Shown in pieces: positions 24,800-37,068 of a stretch of DNA of 64,000 bases. This DNA comes from Colletotrichum lupini (taxonomy: Eukaryota; Ascomycota; Sordariomycetes; Glomerellales; Glomerellaceae): positions 7,254,001 to 7,318,000 of the forward strand of contig NC_064677.1 in the NCBI RefSeq assembly GCF_023278565.1, written 5' to 3'. Below the pieces are notes generated by a model. It did no database searches. It saw nothing but the letters and a program-made list of their open reading frames with translations, and was not told where the DNA came from. Both the position numbers and the translations under genes were made by a program. Position 1 is the first letter of the stretch; the number at the start of each line of letters is the position of its first letter.

Positions 24800-26675
24800 A
24801 TGTCCACGTCTTGGAAACCTCAGTACCGCCATACCCCTCCTTGCCAACAGCAGCGCAAAGATGAGTATCTCGGCATGTCCCCCGACATCTTTGGCCTCGT
24901 GGCTGGGATATCTGTTGCGTTACTCCTAGCAGCTATGTTCCTTTTTCCAATGTACTACATGGAGAGGCACGAGCAGCGCGGCGATAAGAAAAAGAGCCAA
25001 AGGACACTGCTGCGTTCTAAAGGAAATGGCAGTTACGGAGGTACGGGCAACACTTGAGATACAGCGTACTTACTAACCTCGTGACTTCAAAGAGATATGC
25101 CAATGTTGCTCGGAACCCCATGGAGTGATCGATCATGCGTACTTAGCAGAATCACCTCGACCATGCCAAACACAGCCAATGAATTTCTGCCGAGGTGGGC
25201 AAGAAATACGGAGTGGATGCAACCTACCGAGAAATTATCCTGGACTACAAGGCACCGAACGCTCTCTTCATCTGGAAGAACCAGGTGGATATGGAGCCTA
25301 TTGCTCTTCAGATGCCATGTCCTTTGACATCACAATTGGTGCCACGAGAATCACCCACTCTCAAGGTTACCCAAGCACCAAATCAGAATTGAAGGCAGCC
25401 GAAACCCTAATCAACGGGCTCGCCACCTTGCTGAACCAGAGTCTCAAATCTGGTACACCTGGAATGGACGACCCGTCTCCACCTACGACTTCCTGTCCAT
25501 CTATGCCGCGGGAGCAGGGACGTTCGACGCCTCTCTCACCACCTTGTGTGTGCAGCTCTTCGAGATCCCCCAAGGGTGAGGAATCGGCATCCGAACCCTC
25601 CAAGGTTGGTCAAGACGTAGATGAGCCGTCTCGGAAGCCAGACTCTGATGGCGGTCTCTCAAATGTGCTGGCCAAGAAGCTTGCTTGCCCGTTCTATCAA
25701 CACGATCCCGACGGACAATTCCGAAAGACCTACTGTACAGGGCCTGGATTTTCCAGCGTGGATGAAGTCAGGTCAGTATGGTCCTTTCCCAGGCGATACA
25801 CAGGCTTATGTTATAGGCAATAGACAACACATTTACGACCACCACATAATACCCTTCTACTGCCCCCGATGCGCCGCAGTATTCTTTTCCGAGAACAGCC
25901 TTCATAATCACTTGCTGGAACCGATAAAATGTGAGCTGGTCTCAACCGTGTTGCCTCTGGGATGCACCAGACAGCAGAGAAAGTTTCTGCGAAGACGAAT
26001 CCATGGAACCCAAGAACAGCAGTGGCGTGCCATCTACGGTATCCTATTCCCTGTTGAGCCGAGCGAAGACATGCCGTCTCCGTGTAAGTGCTCCTCTATA
26101 CTGAACACCTTACCTGACCATGTCAAAGACTCATCACTTTTTAAGACTTTGAAGACGCCCCATTGAACACCGATATCAGTGACAAGAAAGAAGAGAGTGT
26201 CAACAATGCGCAGCAACAGCAGCACTTCCGCCTCCAGCTTCCACACGTCCTGGACCGACGCTTGGTCGAGAACCCAACCAATTCGGAATCGGAAACTCCG
26301 ACAGCGGATTCGACGACACGGAACCGACGCGGGGAGAACGGGGACGGGGCCACCGTCGACGTGGTACGGGGCGCCCAGAAGGAACTGTACCGGAACTTCC
26401 GTCCCATCCGACAACTAACCATTGAGGACTTCTACGACTCTGCGCCGCTGTCACCTGGTGCCCCGGCCGACGAGACTGCAAACCCGGCCCAGCCAGACGA
26501 GTCGAGAGAGCGGCATCATTCGCATGATAGTTCTGACTTTGGGGTGCTGACCGAGTCTTCTAGGTCTGGGTCTATTCAGTCAAGCGGGTTTGTGTACGCG
26601 TCTGACGAGTTTTCTGTCAGTGAGGCAGAGGATAGGGGGACGTTTTTTCAGAGATCCGGGGCGGACCGTTGTTGA
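24800..26675 (+). CDS. C2H2-like zinc finger protein with N-terminal membrane segment
   Basis: Exons 24800-25040, 25093-25771, 25824-26083 and 26146-26675 join in frame to 569 aa. The second half matches a common fungal C2H2-like architecture: KLACPFYQHDP, a CTGPGF turn, then VRQHIYDHH and FYCPRCAAVFFSENSLHNHL, a QEQQWRAIYGILFP segment and SPY just before a disordered, Asp/Ser-rich tail. Three introns of 52-62 bp are each required to keep these motifs in frame; the third creates the SPY motif. The first exon encodes one hydrophobic segment, IFGLVAGISVALLLAAMFLF, followed by basic residues, which is unusual for a presumed nuclear protein. The N-terminal exon may belong to a separate gene or be mis-assigned. 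Molecular function is unknown. Confidence 0.62.
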
Positions 26676-27110
26676 TTTTAATGGATTTTGAGAAACTCGT
26701 ACCGGGAATATCAATTTGTACTCAATTAATTAGAAATAATGAAACTCCTATTTACCATTTATCTTGAGTTCACTGCTTCGGAACTTCGTGTAAGTCGAAG
26801 GGGAGACCTGAGAACGCCAGTCGCCGCCAGCTGTATCACTACCCCGCCCAGCTGCCGACGCTAACCCCACCATCGGCAGAAGACGGCACCGACAGAAGCC
26901 GGCAACGGCAACAACGTCAACGAATCCGAACCGTGGCGATTAACCTTTGAGTCTGCTAGTCTTACAAATTCTCTCCTTTCTCTCAATCGCCGAACCGTCT
27001 TCCTCCCGGACCCCAAACCGACTCCATATCTTCGCCTTGCCGCCTACTACACGACATCACCGTCTAAGCGATCGAGCCGAACGAACCCCTCCACACCTCC
27101 GCACCTCACA
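26676..27110. other. Interval upstream of the quinolinate phosphoribosyltransferase gene
   Basis: 435 bp with a pyrimidine-rich stretch close to the start codon at 27111, as is usual for fungal promoters. No other feature is seen. Confidence 0.45.
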
Positions 27111-28084
27111 ATGGAAGACGTCCCCCTCGAGCACGGCTCCCCGGAGCACCTCCTCCCGCCCAGCTGGAAGACAATGGTAACAGCCTGGCTCGCCGAAGAC
27201 ACCCCCTCCTTCGACTACGGCGGCTTCGTCGTCGGCGCCGCCCCGCGCACCGCAACCCTCTGGGGCAAATCAGGCGGCATCGTCGCCGGCCGGCCCTTTG
27301 TCGACGAGGTCTTTGCGCAGTGCGGCTGCACCGTCGAGTGGCACGTCAAGGAGGGCTCCCACGTCGAGCTCCGCGGCCACGGAGACCATAACACAAAGGG
27401 CAAGATGCGCGTCGCGACCGTCTCGGGCCCCACGCGCGGGATCCTGTTGGGGGAGCGGGTGGCGCTGAACACGCTTGCGCGGTGCTCTGGCGTGGCGAGC
27501 ATGACGAGGGGTATGCTGGTGAATTTGAGGGCGGCCGGGTATGCTGGTGTGCTGGCGGGTACGCGCAAGACGACGCCTGGGTTCCGGTTGGTGGAGAAGT
27601 ACGGTATGCTTGTGGGCGGTGCGGACGCGCATAGGCATGATTTGAGTTCGATGATTATGTTGAAGGATAATCACGTCTGGAGCAAGGGGAGCATCACGAA
27701 TGCGGTCAAGGCGGCCAAGAGCGTGGGCGGCTTCAGTTTGAAGGTCGAGGTTGAGGTGCAGAGCGAGGAGGAGGCGGACGAGGCGATTGCGGCCGGGGCG
27801 GATGTTGTCATGCTGGATAACTTTACGGGCGAGGGGGTTAAGATTGCGGCCAAGAGCTTGAAGGAGAAGTGGGCGGGGAAGAAGTACTTCTTGGTCGAGG
27901 TCTCTGGTGGGTTGACGTTGGAAAACGTTGAGAACTATGTGTGTAATGGTGAGTTATGCCGGGTGACTTGTTGTTCTTCATTTGGCGATATACTGACTTA
28001 TTCACAGACGTTGATATTGTTTCGACGAGTGCCATTCACCAGGGCGTACCACACGTGGATTTCTCACTCAAGGTTGAGCACTAG
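27111..28084 (+). CDS. BNA6: Nicotinate-nucleotide pyrophosphorylase (quinolinate phosphoribosyltransferase)
   Basis: Two exons, 27111-27948 and 28008-28084, give 304 aa, the normal size for this enzyme. It converts quinolinate and PRPP to nicotinate mononucleotide, CO2 and pyrophosphate, the last step of de novo NAD synthesis from tryptophan. Visible family motifs are LNTLARCSGVAS, the substrate-binding AGTRKTTPGFRLVEKY, GGADAHRHDLSSMIMLKDNH, the EVEVQSEEEADEAIAAGADVVMLDN barrel strand, EVSGGLTLENV, and, across the intron, STSAIHQGVPHVDFSLKV. The short last exon supplies that final conserved segment, which confirms the splice. The gene is convergent with the acyl-CoA synthetase, with 105 bp between stop codons. 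The start at 27111 gives the expected N terminus, with no targeting signal. Confidence 0.95.
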
Positions 28085-28189
28085 CTTTGATCAGTTTGTT
28101 GGTCCTTTAAATCAAAAACACCGTGATACCTCAACTATGTGATGCCGTATCTACTGTAGATCCAAACCTTGTGATCCGTTCAGAATCTC

Positions 28190-30396
28190 CTACTTCTTCC
28201 CTTCGAGCAGATCCTTTGCCATATCCCGCAGCTTGAACTTTTGAATCTTTCCACTCGGCGTCTTGGGATAATCATCCACCCAGAAGACATGCTTGGGCAC
28301 AAGATGACTCGACAGGTGCTCCCTAACCCAAGCCCTCGCCTCGTCCCTCGTAATCAAATTCACCCCTTCCGCAGCACCATCACCACCCTCCCCTTTCCAG
28401 CCCTTCTTCAAAACTACAAACGCAGCAACGCTTTCCCCCAACTTCTCATCCGGCACGCCCACCACAGAAACCTCCTTAACCCCTTCCATCTGGAACAAAC
28501 AATTCTCAACCTCGAGGGGGTGAATATTCTCCCCGCCCCTAATAATCAAATCCTTGATCCGCCCCGTAATCTCGACATACCCATCCTCGTCCATCCGCGC
28601 CTCGTCCCCGCTGTACATCCACACCCGCCCATCCTCTTCCTCCCTCCTCACCTCCGCCGTCCGCTCCTCGTCCCCCCAGTACCCCTTCATAACAAGGTAC
28701 CCCGCCGCCGCGAGCTCCCCCCTCTCCCCGCGCTTCACAACCCGTCCCCGGTCCGCAGGATCAACAATCTTCACCGCCGTATGCGGCATCGCCCTCCCCA
28801 CGCTCCCCGTCCTCTTATCGAACCCGTCGTCGGGGGCCGTCATACAGCTCACGGGACTCGTCTCCGTCATCCCGTAGCAAATCACCAGGTCCCGTAGCCC
28901 GAGAACCTCGTACAATCTTCTCATCAAACTCTCCGGCACCGAACTCCCCGCCGCGATGCCCTTTCTCAGACCCCTTGGCATATCCTCCTTCTTCACCACC
29001 CCGCCGCCCGCCAACGCCTCCAGCACGGCGACAAACATGGTCGAGACACCGTATAGTCCCGTCGCGTCGTAGTCAGCCACCATCCTCAGCGTGGCAGACG
29101 GGTCAAAGGCCGGACTGGGGAACAGGATCCCCGGCCCCGTCGTCGCGGTCGCCATGTATCCCAACACGCACCCGAAACAGTGGAACAACGGCGGCGGCAC
29201 GACGATCCTGTCACCTGGCACCAGACCCATCCTCTGCGCGATGAGGTGTCCGTTATTAAGGATCGAAGTGTGCGTCAGCATCGCCGCTTTCGGTTGAGAT
29301 GTCGTCCCCGACGTGAACTGGATATTGATCGTGTCGTCCGGCTTCAGCGGCGCATCGGGCACAACCGCCCTCGTCGCACCCCCAGACTCGAGTAGAACCT
29401 CATACGGCGTCAGCGCCTTGAAACCACCAGCAAATTCCACCTCGGGATGAAACCCAGCATTATCCAACACCACGACCCTTCGCAAACTCGGGACAACCTC
29501 GCTCTCCACCACTCCCCCGCCCTTATCCAAATCCGGCACCAGCGTCCTCAGTAGCTCGAGGTTGCTCCGTCCCCGACACGGCTTATACGGCAGATCCGTA
29601 ACCTTGCCAATGACGAGCACTTCGACGCCCAGATGTCGCAGCGCGGCGCCAACCTGCTTCGCATTGAAACCCGGGTTCAATGGCACGAGCACGGCGCCGA
29701 GCTTGAAGGCCGCGTAGGTGAGCGCGGCGAACTCGGCGCCGTTGCCGAGGGAGACGGCGAGGCGGTCGCCTTTGCGGACGCCGAGGGAGCGGAGGCCGTG
29801 GGCTAGGGTGTTTGAGAGGGTGTCGAGGGCGGCGTAGGTTAGGGTTGTTGTCGTTGCCGCCGGGGAGGCGGATGATGAGTTTGGGGTTGGGCTGCGGGCT
29901 GTGACGGCGGGGAGGTCGCCGTGTTGAGAGACGATTTGGGAAAAGTGCTGGGGGATTGTTTGGGTTAGGAGGGGGGGCTGCCGGTTGTGTTAGCCGTACA
30001 TTCTCTTCACTGTCGTCTTGCAGGTGAGCGAGTGAGGTCGCGAGTTTGTGAATTCCAGGAAATTATCATCTCTCGTGATGAGTTTTGGTGCTTCACATCA
30101 ACGATTGGCCTCCCTCTATACCTGGTCACACACTCACTCACTCGAGCTGAGATGAGATGAGCTAGAGCGAGCAGAACTCCACCCTCAACAGTTGCCTAAC
30201 AGCAAAGAGAAAAGCAACTCACATCCTCAGGACCCAGACTGAAACTCAACCCTTCATACCCCGAAGACAGCCTCCTCCGCTGCCCAACTTCGGCAACGAC
30301 GGCACCGGGCCTCAAACCGGCACACCTTCGCCGCGCCGTAGTCCGCGCCACGGGACCCGTCGCCAGACGAACGTATCCAGCCGTCGAGAGCATCAT
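28190..30396 (-). CDS. AMP-dependent acyl-CoA synthetase, ACSF2-like, probably mitochondrial
   Basis: Exon 1 (30396-30223) and exon 2 (29977-28190) give 653 aa. The enzyme activates a carboxylic acid, probably a medium- or long-chain fatty acid, through an acyl-adenylate to a CoA thioester. Motifs in order are the P-loop FTSGTTSQPKAA, the substrate-pocket stretch PPPLFHCFGCVLG, YGMTETSPVSC, the YSGDEARMDEDGYVEITGR hinge region, IIRGGENIHPLEVE, and the catalytic lysine motif PKTPSGKIQKFKLRD. The N terminus is Arg- and Ser-rich with few acids (RLATGPVARTTARRR), fitting a mitochondrial presequence. The intron joins GPED to PPLLTQTIPQHF, which is the usual family opening. An in-frame ATG upstream (30522) exists, so the exact start is uncertain. 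Confidence 0.88.
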
Positions 30397-31589
30397 CTTC
30401 CGTAGATGTCGTCGTTGTCGTTGTTGAAGCTTACCCGCGCTCAACCTCGGCTCTGTAACCCAAAGGTTTAAACCAAAAAGGTGCTTGACTAAATCCAAAA
30501 ATCCAAAAAAGGTATTTCTCAAAAGATGTCTCGTTGTGACGTTATCATGGCTCTTCTTCTCTCCAACAATTCGTCGAGATATTCGAGTGCGTCTGGGTAA
30601 AGTACAATGTATCCTTCAAAGCAAGGCGGGGAGAAGAGGTTGGAACTCTCGGCCCTCTTCTTCGTCCGGTCCGTCCAGTCTCTCTTCCACTCCTCCTCTC
30701 CCGCGTCTGGCCGCTGTCCCCCCCCCCCCCCCCCCCTCCGTCACACCGAGCCGAAAGTTGGGGGTATACGCCTTGGCAGAGGAAGCTCCCCCGCCCTTAC
30801 CTCACAGCTAATGCGGAGAACCCGTGCGGGGTTGTACCCGCTGCGAACAGGGAACACCTCCTTAAAAAAGAGCAGAAAAGGAGCCGCGGGTGCACGCGAT
30901 GTGGGATTGGCCGGGTGTCAGGCGCAGAATGACGCGCCGTGACAGCCTCGACGGGTTTCGAGGCCACGCCTACGCAGTTTTTTAGAACTCTAATTCAAGA
31001 ATCGGGACTGTCGGCAGGTTGATACCTAGATGGTTGTGAATCCATTGTTTGTTCACCAGTGGAGAAAGAGGGTACCCCGATGCAATTGGTGTAGCACTTC
31101 ATCCTCATCGCGAGTTTGACATTTCAAATTTGTTCCAATTGCTCGCAGACTGCTTAGGGTATATGTACCACGATGCTAACGAGGATTACAGCTGTTCCCA
31201 AACCTTTTGCGGCCTTTCGCCTCGCCGGACGTTCGCCTCTGGAGGCCATTTTCTGCCCATCTCCCAATTCACCCCGTGAGGTCCCTTCTCTGCTTCTCCT
31301 CCACCGGTATGCCAGATCGAGGTATGATGTAACTAGACTCTATGCCAAAAACAAAGCTCTACGCTTTCCCCCTTTTCCCTGGGGTATGCAGTTCGTTTGT
31401 AGTTCCTCTTGCCGATGCCACGAAAAAAAAGAAAGAAAGAAAAAAGTCAATAAAAAAACGAAACGCGACTTCTGAAACATGCCCAACCCGTGACCGAGGG
31501 TGAGGACGCCGCTGGAGATGCAAATATTACAAGAGACATGTACCAGAAGAAAAGGTGTGTCGTCACATTCGTACGGCTCGATGGTTGTC
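30397..31589. other. Interval between acyl-CoA synthetase promoter and Och1-like gene
   Basis: About 1.2 kb. It holds the acyl-CoA synthetase promoter, a run of 19 C at 30718-30736, a short A-rich stretch near 31424-31460 and the 3' flank of the mannosyltransferase gene. No conserved coding frame is seen. Confidence 0.5.
30718..30736 (+). repeat. Homopolymer run of 19 cytosines
   Basis: Uninterrupted C run inside a CT-rich stretch about 320 bp upstream of the acyl-CoA synthetase start. Its length is prone to slippage and to sequencing error. Confidence 0.9.
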
Positions 31590-32777
31590 TTATTTCGATT
31601 TCGACGAACCATCCTCGTTTTGCTCGCCAATGTGGCGAAGCTCTTCGGGCTTCCAAGTACCTGCGGTCACATATTAGTTTTACATCTTTGGAAACAACAT
31701 GTGTCCTGACTCACCCTCAAAGTCGTGCTTCACAAAGGCCATAGGATCGTCGTAATCCTTGGCACCCATCTGTCGCACGCCAGGGCTGAAACTCGTGATG
31801 GGGAGAACCACCACATCGCCCACCTTCTTGGACGTCTCCATACCCGTGAAGTTCTGCCAGTCAATAGCTCCCTTGGAGTTCTTCATGTTAAAGTATCGGG
31901 GGTCGTTGAAGTAGTCGAAGATGGCGTCGGTCCAAATCGCAGGTCCAGTGAACTCGACAACGCTCTTGTCGGCAATGTTGTCCAGCTCGCCTGCCTTCTT
32001 GCGCTTCAAAGCTTCCTGAGTGATGCGAACAACAATCTCGCGCAGGACAGGGTGCCCGGGCTTGGATTGAATGGTCCATTGGCAGAACTGAATACGACGA
32101 CTGTACCAGTCCTTCCAATCAGGGCGGTCAGGATCAGCCTCAATGCCAATAACGAGACCGACGCTCTCCCGGGGAACGCGTTCGGGAATCCACTCAAGGG
32201 CAGATTTGATAGCGTAGGTATCAATGTCGGAGTAGATGCCGCCGCGCGCAAGCAGGATCAGGTATCGGAAGAAGTCGGCCTTCAGGACGGGCAGAGGAAG
32301 AGCGTCGTACGCCTTGAGAACCTCGGGGACGGACGCGTATAGGAGGCGCAGCAGGTTGACTGCGACCTTGTCGGTAATGACCTCGTGCACGAAGCCAGGG
32401 TGCTGTTCTGACCAACTGGCTTCCTGCTCGCGGAAGTTGAATTGTTGCTCAGCAGGTGTCCACTTCCATGTCTGCCAAATGTAGGCCGGGAAACGCGTTT
32501 CGGGGTCATAGGGGTATTGGTATGCCAGCTTGTCGTACAAGGACATCTTGGACATGTCCATCATGGGCTTTTGCGTCGCAACCTTGGGAGCAGAGGGCTT
32601 AATCTCGCCGTCGGCGGAGGCAGGGGTGTATGAGGACGTTTTCGAGTCGGTCGTATCATGGTTCGAGGCAGCGACTGGTGCCTTGACAGCAGGTGTTGTG
32701 TCGTGGGAGGAGGAAATTAGGTAGAAAACGATTAAGAGGAACGCGGCGACCGCGACGGCTCTTCGAGGTGTGAGCAT
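31590..32777 (-). CDS. Och1-like alpha-1,6-mannosyltransferase (DXD-containing glycosyltransferase)
   Basis: Exons 32777-31715 and 31660-31590 give 377 aa. It is a type II membrane protein: a short basic start (MLTPRRAV), a signal anchor (AVAAFLLIVFYLISS), then a low-complexity stem to about residue 75. The catalytic domain begins FPAYIWQTWKWTP and includes PVLKADFFRYLILLARGGIYSDIDT, where SDID is the metal- and GDP-mannose-binding DXD motif. The family adds mannose to N-glycans in the Golgi. The C terminus, HDFEG followed across the intron by TWKPEELRHIGEQ, is typical of Och1 relatives and supports the last splice. Fungi often have several Och1-like paralogues, so I do not claim this is the main OCH1. 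Confidence 0.9.
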
Positions 32778-35700
32778 TGCGGATTTATGTGTAAAGAGTG
32801 ACGGCTTGTTATGATTTCAATTGGTAGACTATGAAGTCATCGGAAGGCAAAGTTTCGCTTTGCCAAAGACTCGTACAATCGGATTGTAGGATTGGAAAAG
32901 AGTGGCTGTCGTAGATAGAGTCGGATGCGACGTGGTTCCTGAAAAAGTTGGAGGCGCCGGATTAGGGGTTTAAGGAGGATGAGAGTCGTAGGAAGCTTTC
33001 AGGTTCGGACTATGGCGGAGTGATTCCTGCGAAACCAAGAAAGATTATGTCAGTTTGGGACTGATTAGGTGAATGGAGCAAGAGGCAGCAGGTTGAGGCG
33101 CAATGCTGAGGATAAGTGACAGCAAGCGGGTAGGGCTGGCAGGTAAATGAAGTCTGGAAAGTCTGGGCTGGATGGAAAAGGAGAGGAAGCCTGTCAAGGT
33201 TTTGGTGGTGAAGGGATGAGCTGGGTAGCGAATAGAGAGGCGTGGGTCCCGGGGACGTAATGGCAGACGAGGAACATACCTCGAAGATGGGGCCGTCGAT
33301 AGTCGGGGAGTAGCTGGATAGAGTTCCGGCGATCGATCTGAGAGGTGCCAAGGAATTGCGAAAACGAACGTACGGATATGTCAACGTTGAAGCTCTACTA
33401 TCCCAGGTAAATAGTAGATAGGCGTTGGTTGTTGTGGTTGGCTTGTCTGTTCAAGACTCGAAAGGACAAGAATTGGAAATAATTGGGTGCGGAAGAGCAA
33501 AGAGACCTTTCCCTTTTTTGTTCTGAATTTTCCCTCTCTCCTTTCCAGGGGTCTCGATTGGGCGAATGCACCTTTTTCTGTCCCTGGCCCTGGCAATATA
33601 GAGGTACCGTGGTCCCGTAGTCCGTATCTAGAGTCTAGGGGGGGCGATGGCGGCGAGGGCGAGGGTGAGAGGGCGGGTGAGATGGAGAAAAAAGATGCGA
33701 ATGCGGCTGTGGCTGCGGCGGTATCCGTAGGCCACGACTTGGATGACGCCGGGATGCTGACTTGCGTGTCCTGGTCCGATAAGACGGGACTCGGGAAGGC
33801 GGCAGGCTGTGCAGAACGGGTACGGTGCCGTGCTGAAAACGCCTCAATCAATCCAAGGTACTGTCAGTCAAGAAGTACGTACCTCGCCGGGACATGCATG
33901 TAGCTCGATTTCGCTTCGAGATAAAGACCAGGGACGCAGCAAGCTTTTGGTAATTGACCTGGTGGATTCCTGTCCATCTTCATCGGCGCATCCATATTAA
34001 CAGCATCCACCAACATGGAGAAGAAGCGGGCACAGATCATAGAGAGAAATTTTAAGAATGTCCATCAACGGTCTAGAAGATGAAAATCAGAAAAGTTGGT
34101 ACGGAAGAGCGAGCATCATGGAGATCCCCGGCCCATCACGACATCAGATAAATTGGCGCGTTTCAGAAGGGAGCAACCTGGATGGGTCCACTCCCAAAAT
34201 AGGAATACTTCTGCAGGTCAGTCGCGGTCTCTGATAGGACGACGGGAAGACAGGAACGCCGGGGAGCGTCTCCTTCCCAACCCAACACTCGGAACCTCAG
34301 GAACCTCGACTTTGTACATTCTGCCTTACCTTAAGTATGGACAAAAATCTTAGGAAGGCGTATAATCGGATGTTGTCGGATTGTAACCATTAATGGAAGT
34401 CTCGCTATTGTCGGTCACCGCATCGTACCTTCTCTAACCAAAGTTGGCGGAGAAAGTACGGAGTACCTGGAAACATCCTACAAAAGCAGGGACCAATAAC
34501 CAGTGACATGGGATGTTGGTTCTTCCTCGCCTAGGGCCCTGTACAGGTTGCTGCCATTGCTCTCAACTGCCGCCCACGCCCATCTCACAGAGCCGCGTGA
34601 ATGATATCCGTACACTTTTTTGGTCACATGTGAACCAATCTGAGCTACCATCGGCCTCCATCGACAAACATTGACTGGAATTTGTCTTCTATCCTATCAA
34701 GATGCGGCCACATCACATCAGACTCCATGGACTGCGTTAACGTTGCAACCAACGTCCCCCGTCACAAACGTACCAGGAAACAAGCACAAGCGTCCACATC
34801 AACCTCTGTCCGAACCTCCGTCTCCGTTTCGCCAAGTCTGCAAATATGAGACGCTCCCTTACAGAATGCCGCACAAGAACAGGAATGCTCCCACAGAAAG
34901 AAGAAGCAGAGCGGCAAGTCAAGCAGTCCGGTAAAAGCCAACTGCTGGCCTCTATGGCAGCATCAGCCCTGCTCGTCCACGTTTGGGGCTGAGCTTCCCT
35001 GCACCTCGTCTGATGACCCAAAGTCGAGAGTTCCAGACAACCTTCAGGGCCCCTTCAAGAAATCCCATGGCGTCCAAGAGTCTCGACAGCTTGGTGTCAT
35101 GCTGGCCACGCAAGACTCCTCATGGCGCGTCTCCGGAATTCCAACGGACGGTGCATCATTCGGCCTCGGCTTCCTGCGGATAGCCATGACCCGATTTCCA
35201 TGGCTTCTCCAGAACACGCACGACTTGGTCTCGGCTGCTTCCCCGTTGTCGCCTTCAACTTCTGGAGCTCTCCACTACGACAGGCAAATCACCAATCCGG
35301 GTCTTTCCAAGCGAGCAAAACCTGCTGTACCGTCACATCCCGCTCAGCCATCAAACTGTTTGGTTCCTTATTCTCTAACCAGGACTTCAAACCCCCCACT
35401 ACCTTACTCCTCATAACCTCAGCATTTGCAAAAACCCCCCAGTTTTCCCGGCCGTGCGGTTTCCTTTGTGGATCAAGTCATACCGAGGCGGACGACGGTC
35501 GATCAGAATCAGAGCTCATCCAAGGGGGGAGGGGGCTGCCTAGTGCCTATGGTGACCTGCCGCGATCCCAAGTTTGTTTGCCGCACTCCGGACGATGATG
35601 CACGGTTCCGTCGTTGATTATCATTTCGCCAATGGTCAGCAGCCCGCCAATGCCTCGGCCGCCTCTATCGAGGCGGTATAGCCATTCACAGAGCTACACC

Positions 35701-37068
35701 GAATTACATGATATTTCCCCTCAAACAAATATACTAAAGACGAAACTCGTGAGAGGGCAAACTATTGTCATACATATTGTCTTTACACGTCTACCCGGCC
35801 TTGTCACTCCAGAGATCCCAGCCGACCCAGCCTCTAGGTTGTCTGGAGTATGCGGGCCTCCATCCTTGCTCGGCTAATGACTTCCGTTTGTCTACTTATA
35901 CTCTATAGGGCCATGGACCTGTCACTGGTCATCATATCGCCGTAAGCCGTTGTGCGATTTTCGTGGGTCTCGAGTACCGCGGTGGCACTAAAACGAGTCT
36001 TCTCACTTGATCAAACGGCCATGTTCAAGGTGTCGCAAAGTCACCGATACCCGTATTTCTTCGTGCTAGCCTCCATAAAGAGACAGTAGTCTGTGATACT
36101 AGACCGACAACAACTACCTCCCGCAGGCCCGACTGCGCCATGCCTGCTTTTTGTAGCTTCCTGGCAGTCCGTGTGTATTATCATATTGCTTGTTGAGCGT
36201 CCGAGGTCAGATGTATCGGACGCTGCAGGAAGTAGTTTAATCTCAACCTTACACGACACAAACCTGGGGAATACCCTATATGAGGTCTTTATGCACGGCT
36301 CAGCTTACCAAAGTGTCTCAGCCTAGCACAGTAAGCCTAGCACAGTAATTATCACCTCCGGGCCTGGGTTCCGTGGCCCAGGACGACATATCCGTAAGCA
36401 TCATTTGGTAAAGCAACGTGCTGCGCAGCAATAATGAGTTCGGTTCAAGCTTCCATCCAGTAAGTACCTACAGGTTGTCAAGCCAACCAGCTCATCCTCC
36501 CGCTTCAGAGGTGAAGGTCAGGACTTTGATAATGGTCACGACCAATGGAGGGTCAGCACCGCATGGACTTGCCGCATGTGGCATTGGACCACCCGAAGAG
36601 AAGACGAGATCTCCAAATCGTTGGAGAAAACAATGGGTGATGAGCCGTCCATTGGATAGTCTGATGCTTCGTACCCCGCCATCCCACCACCCAGCCAGGC
36701 CAACAAGACGGCCTCTACCCCGCCATCGCAACGTTGAGTCTGTCACTGGATCAATGGCTGACCACGTCAAGTAGAAGGTCATTGAGATACCTGCACTCGT
36801 TCCCGAGTTTGTGACCAAGCGACCATGCTGTGCGCCCATGGTCATCTGTCGAGCTATTAGTCAATCGTCTGTCTGCGCTGTTGGATGAATGGTTCCTATC
36901 ATCAGACTACTGCAAGATCCCCGCACTGCGTCTTAGCCGCCCGTTGGAAGTCTAGATAAGCCCGACCTCAGCCACTGATATCAAGAAAGTGCAGTCTTCC
37001 CAAGGTTCCCATCTCACTATAGCTGTCATTCTTGATACCTCGAGTAGACAAATTAGATCTCACTCACC
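32778..37068. other. 4.3-kb interval with no recognisable gene
   Basis: Base composition is normal and CA/TG dinucleotides are frequent, so this is not a RIP island. The proximal part is the promoter and 5' UTR of the Och1-like gene. The rest carries only scattered open frames on both strands without domain motifs. A 14-bp direct repeat (GCCTAGCACAGTAA) occurs twice near 36324-36348. I see no tRNA or rRNA. Confidence 0.5.

Noticed and set aside
28241..28897. 218-codon plus-strand open frame opposite the acyl-CoA synthetase
   Set aside because: A shadow of a GC-rich coding region on the other strand; Pro/Arg/His-rich with no domain.
33381..33903. Overlapping open frames on both strands upstream of the Och1-like gene
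   Set aside because: Low-complexity Ser/Pro or Gly/Glu-rich frames; more likely 5' UTR or promoter.
35122..35598. 158-codon plus-strand open frame in the gene-poor interval
   Set aside because: No motif, no intron signals, no plausible start context.
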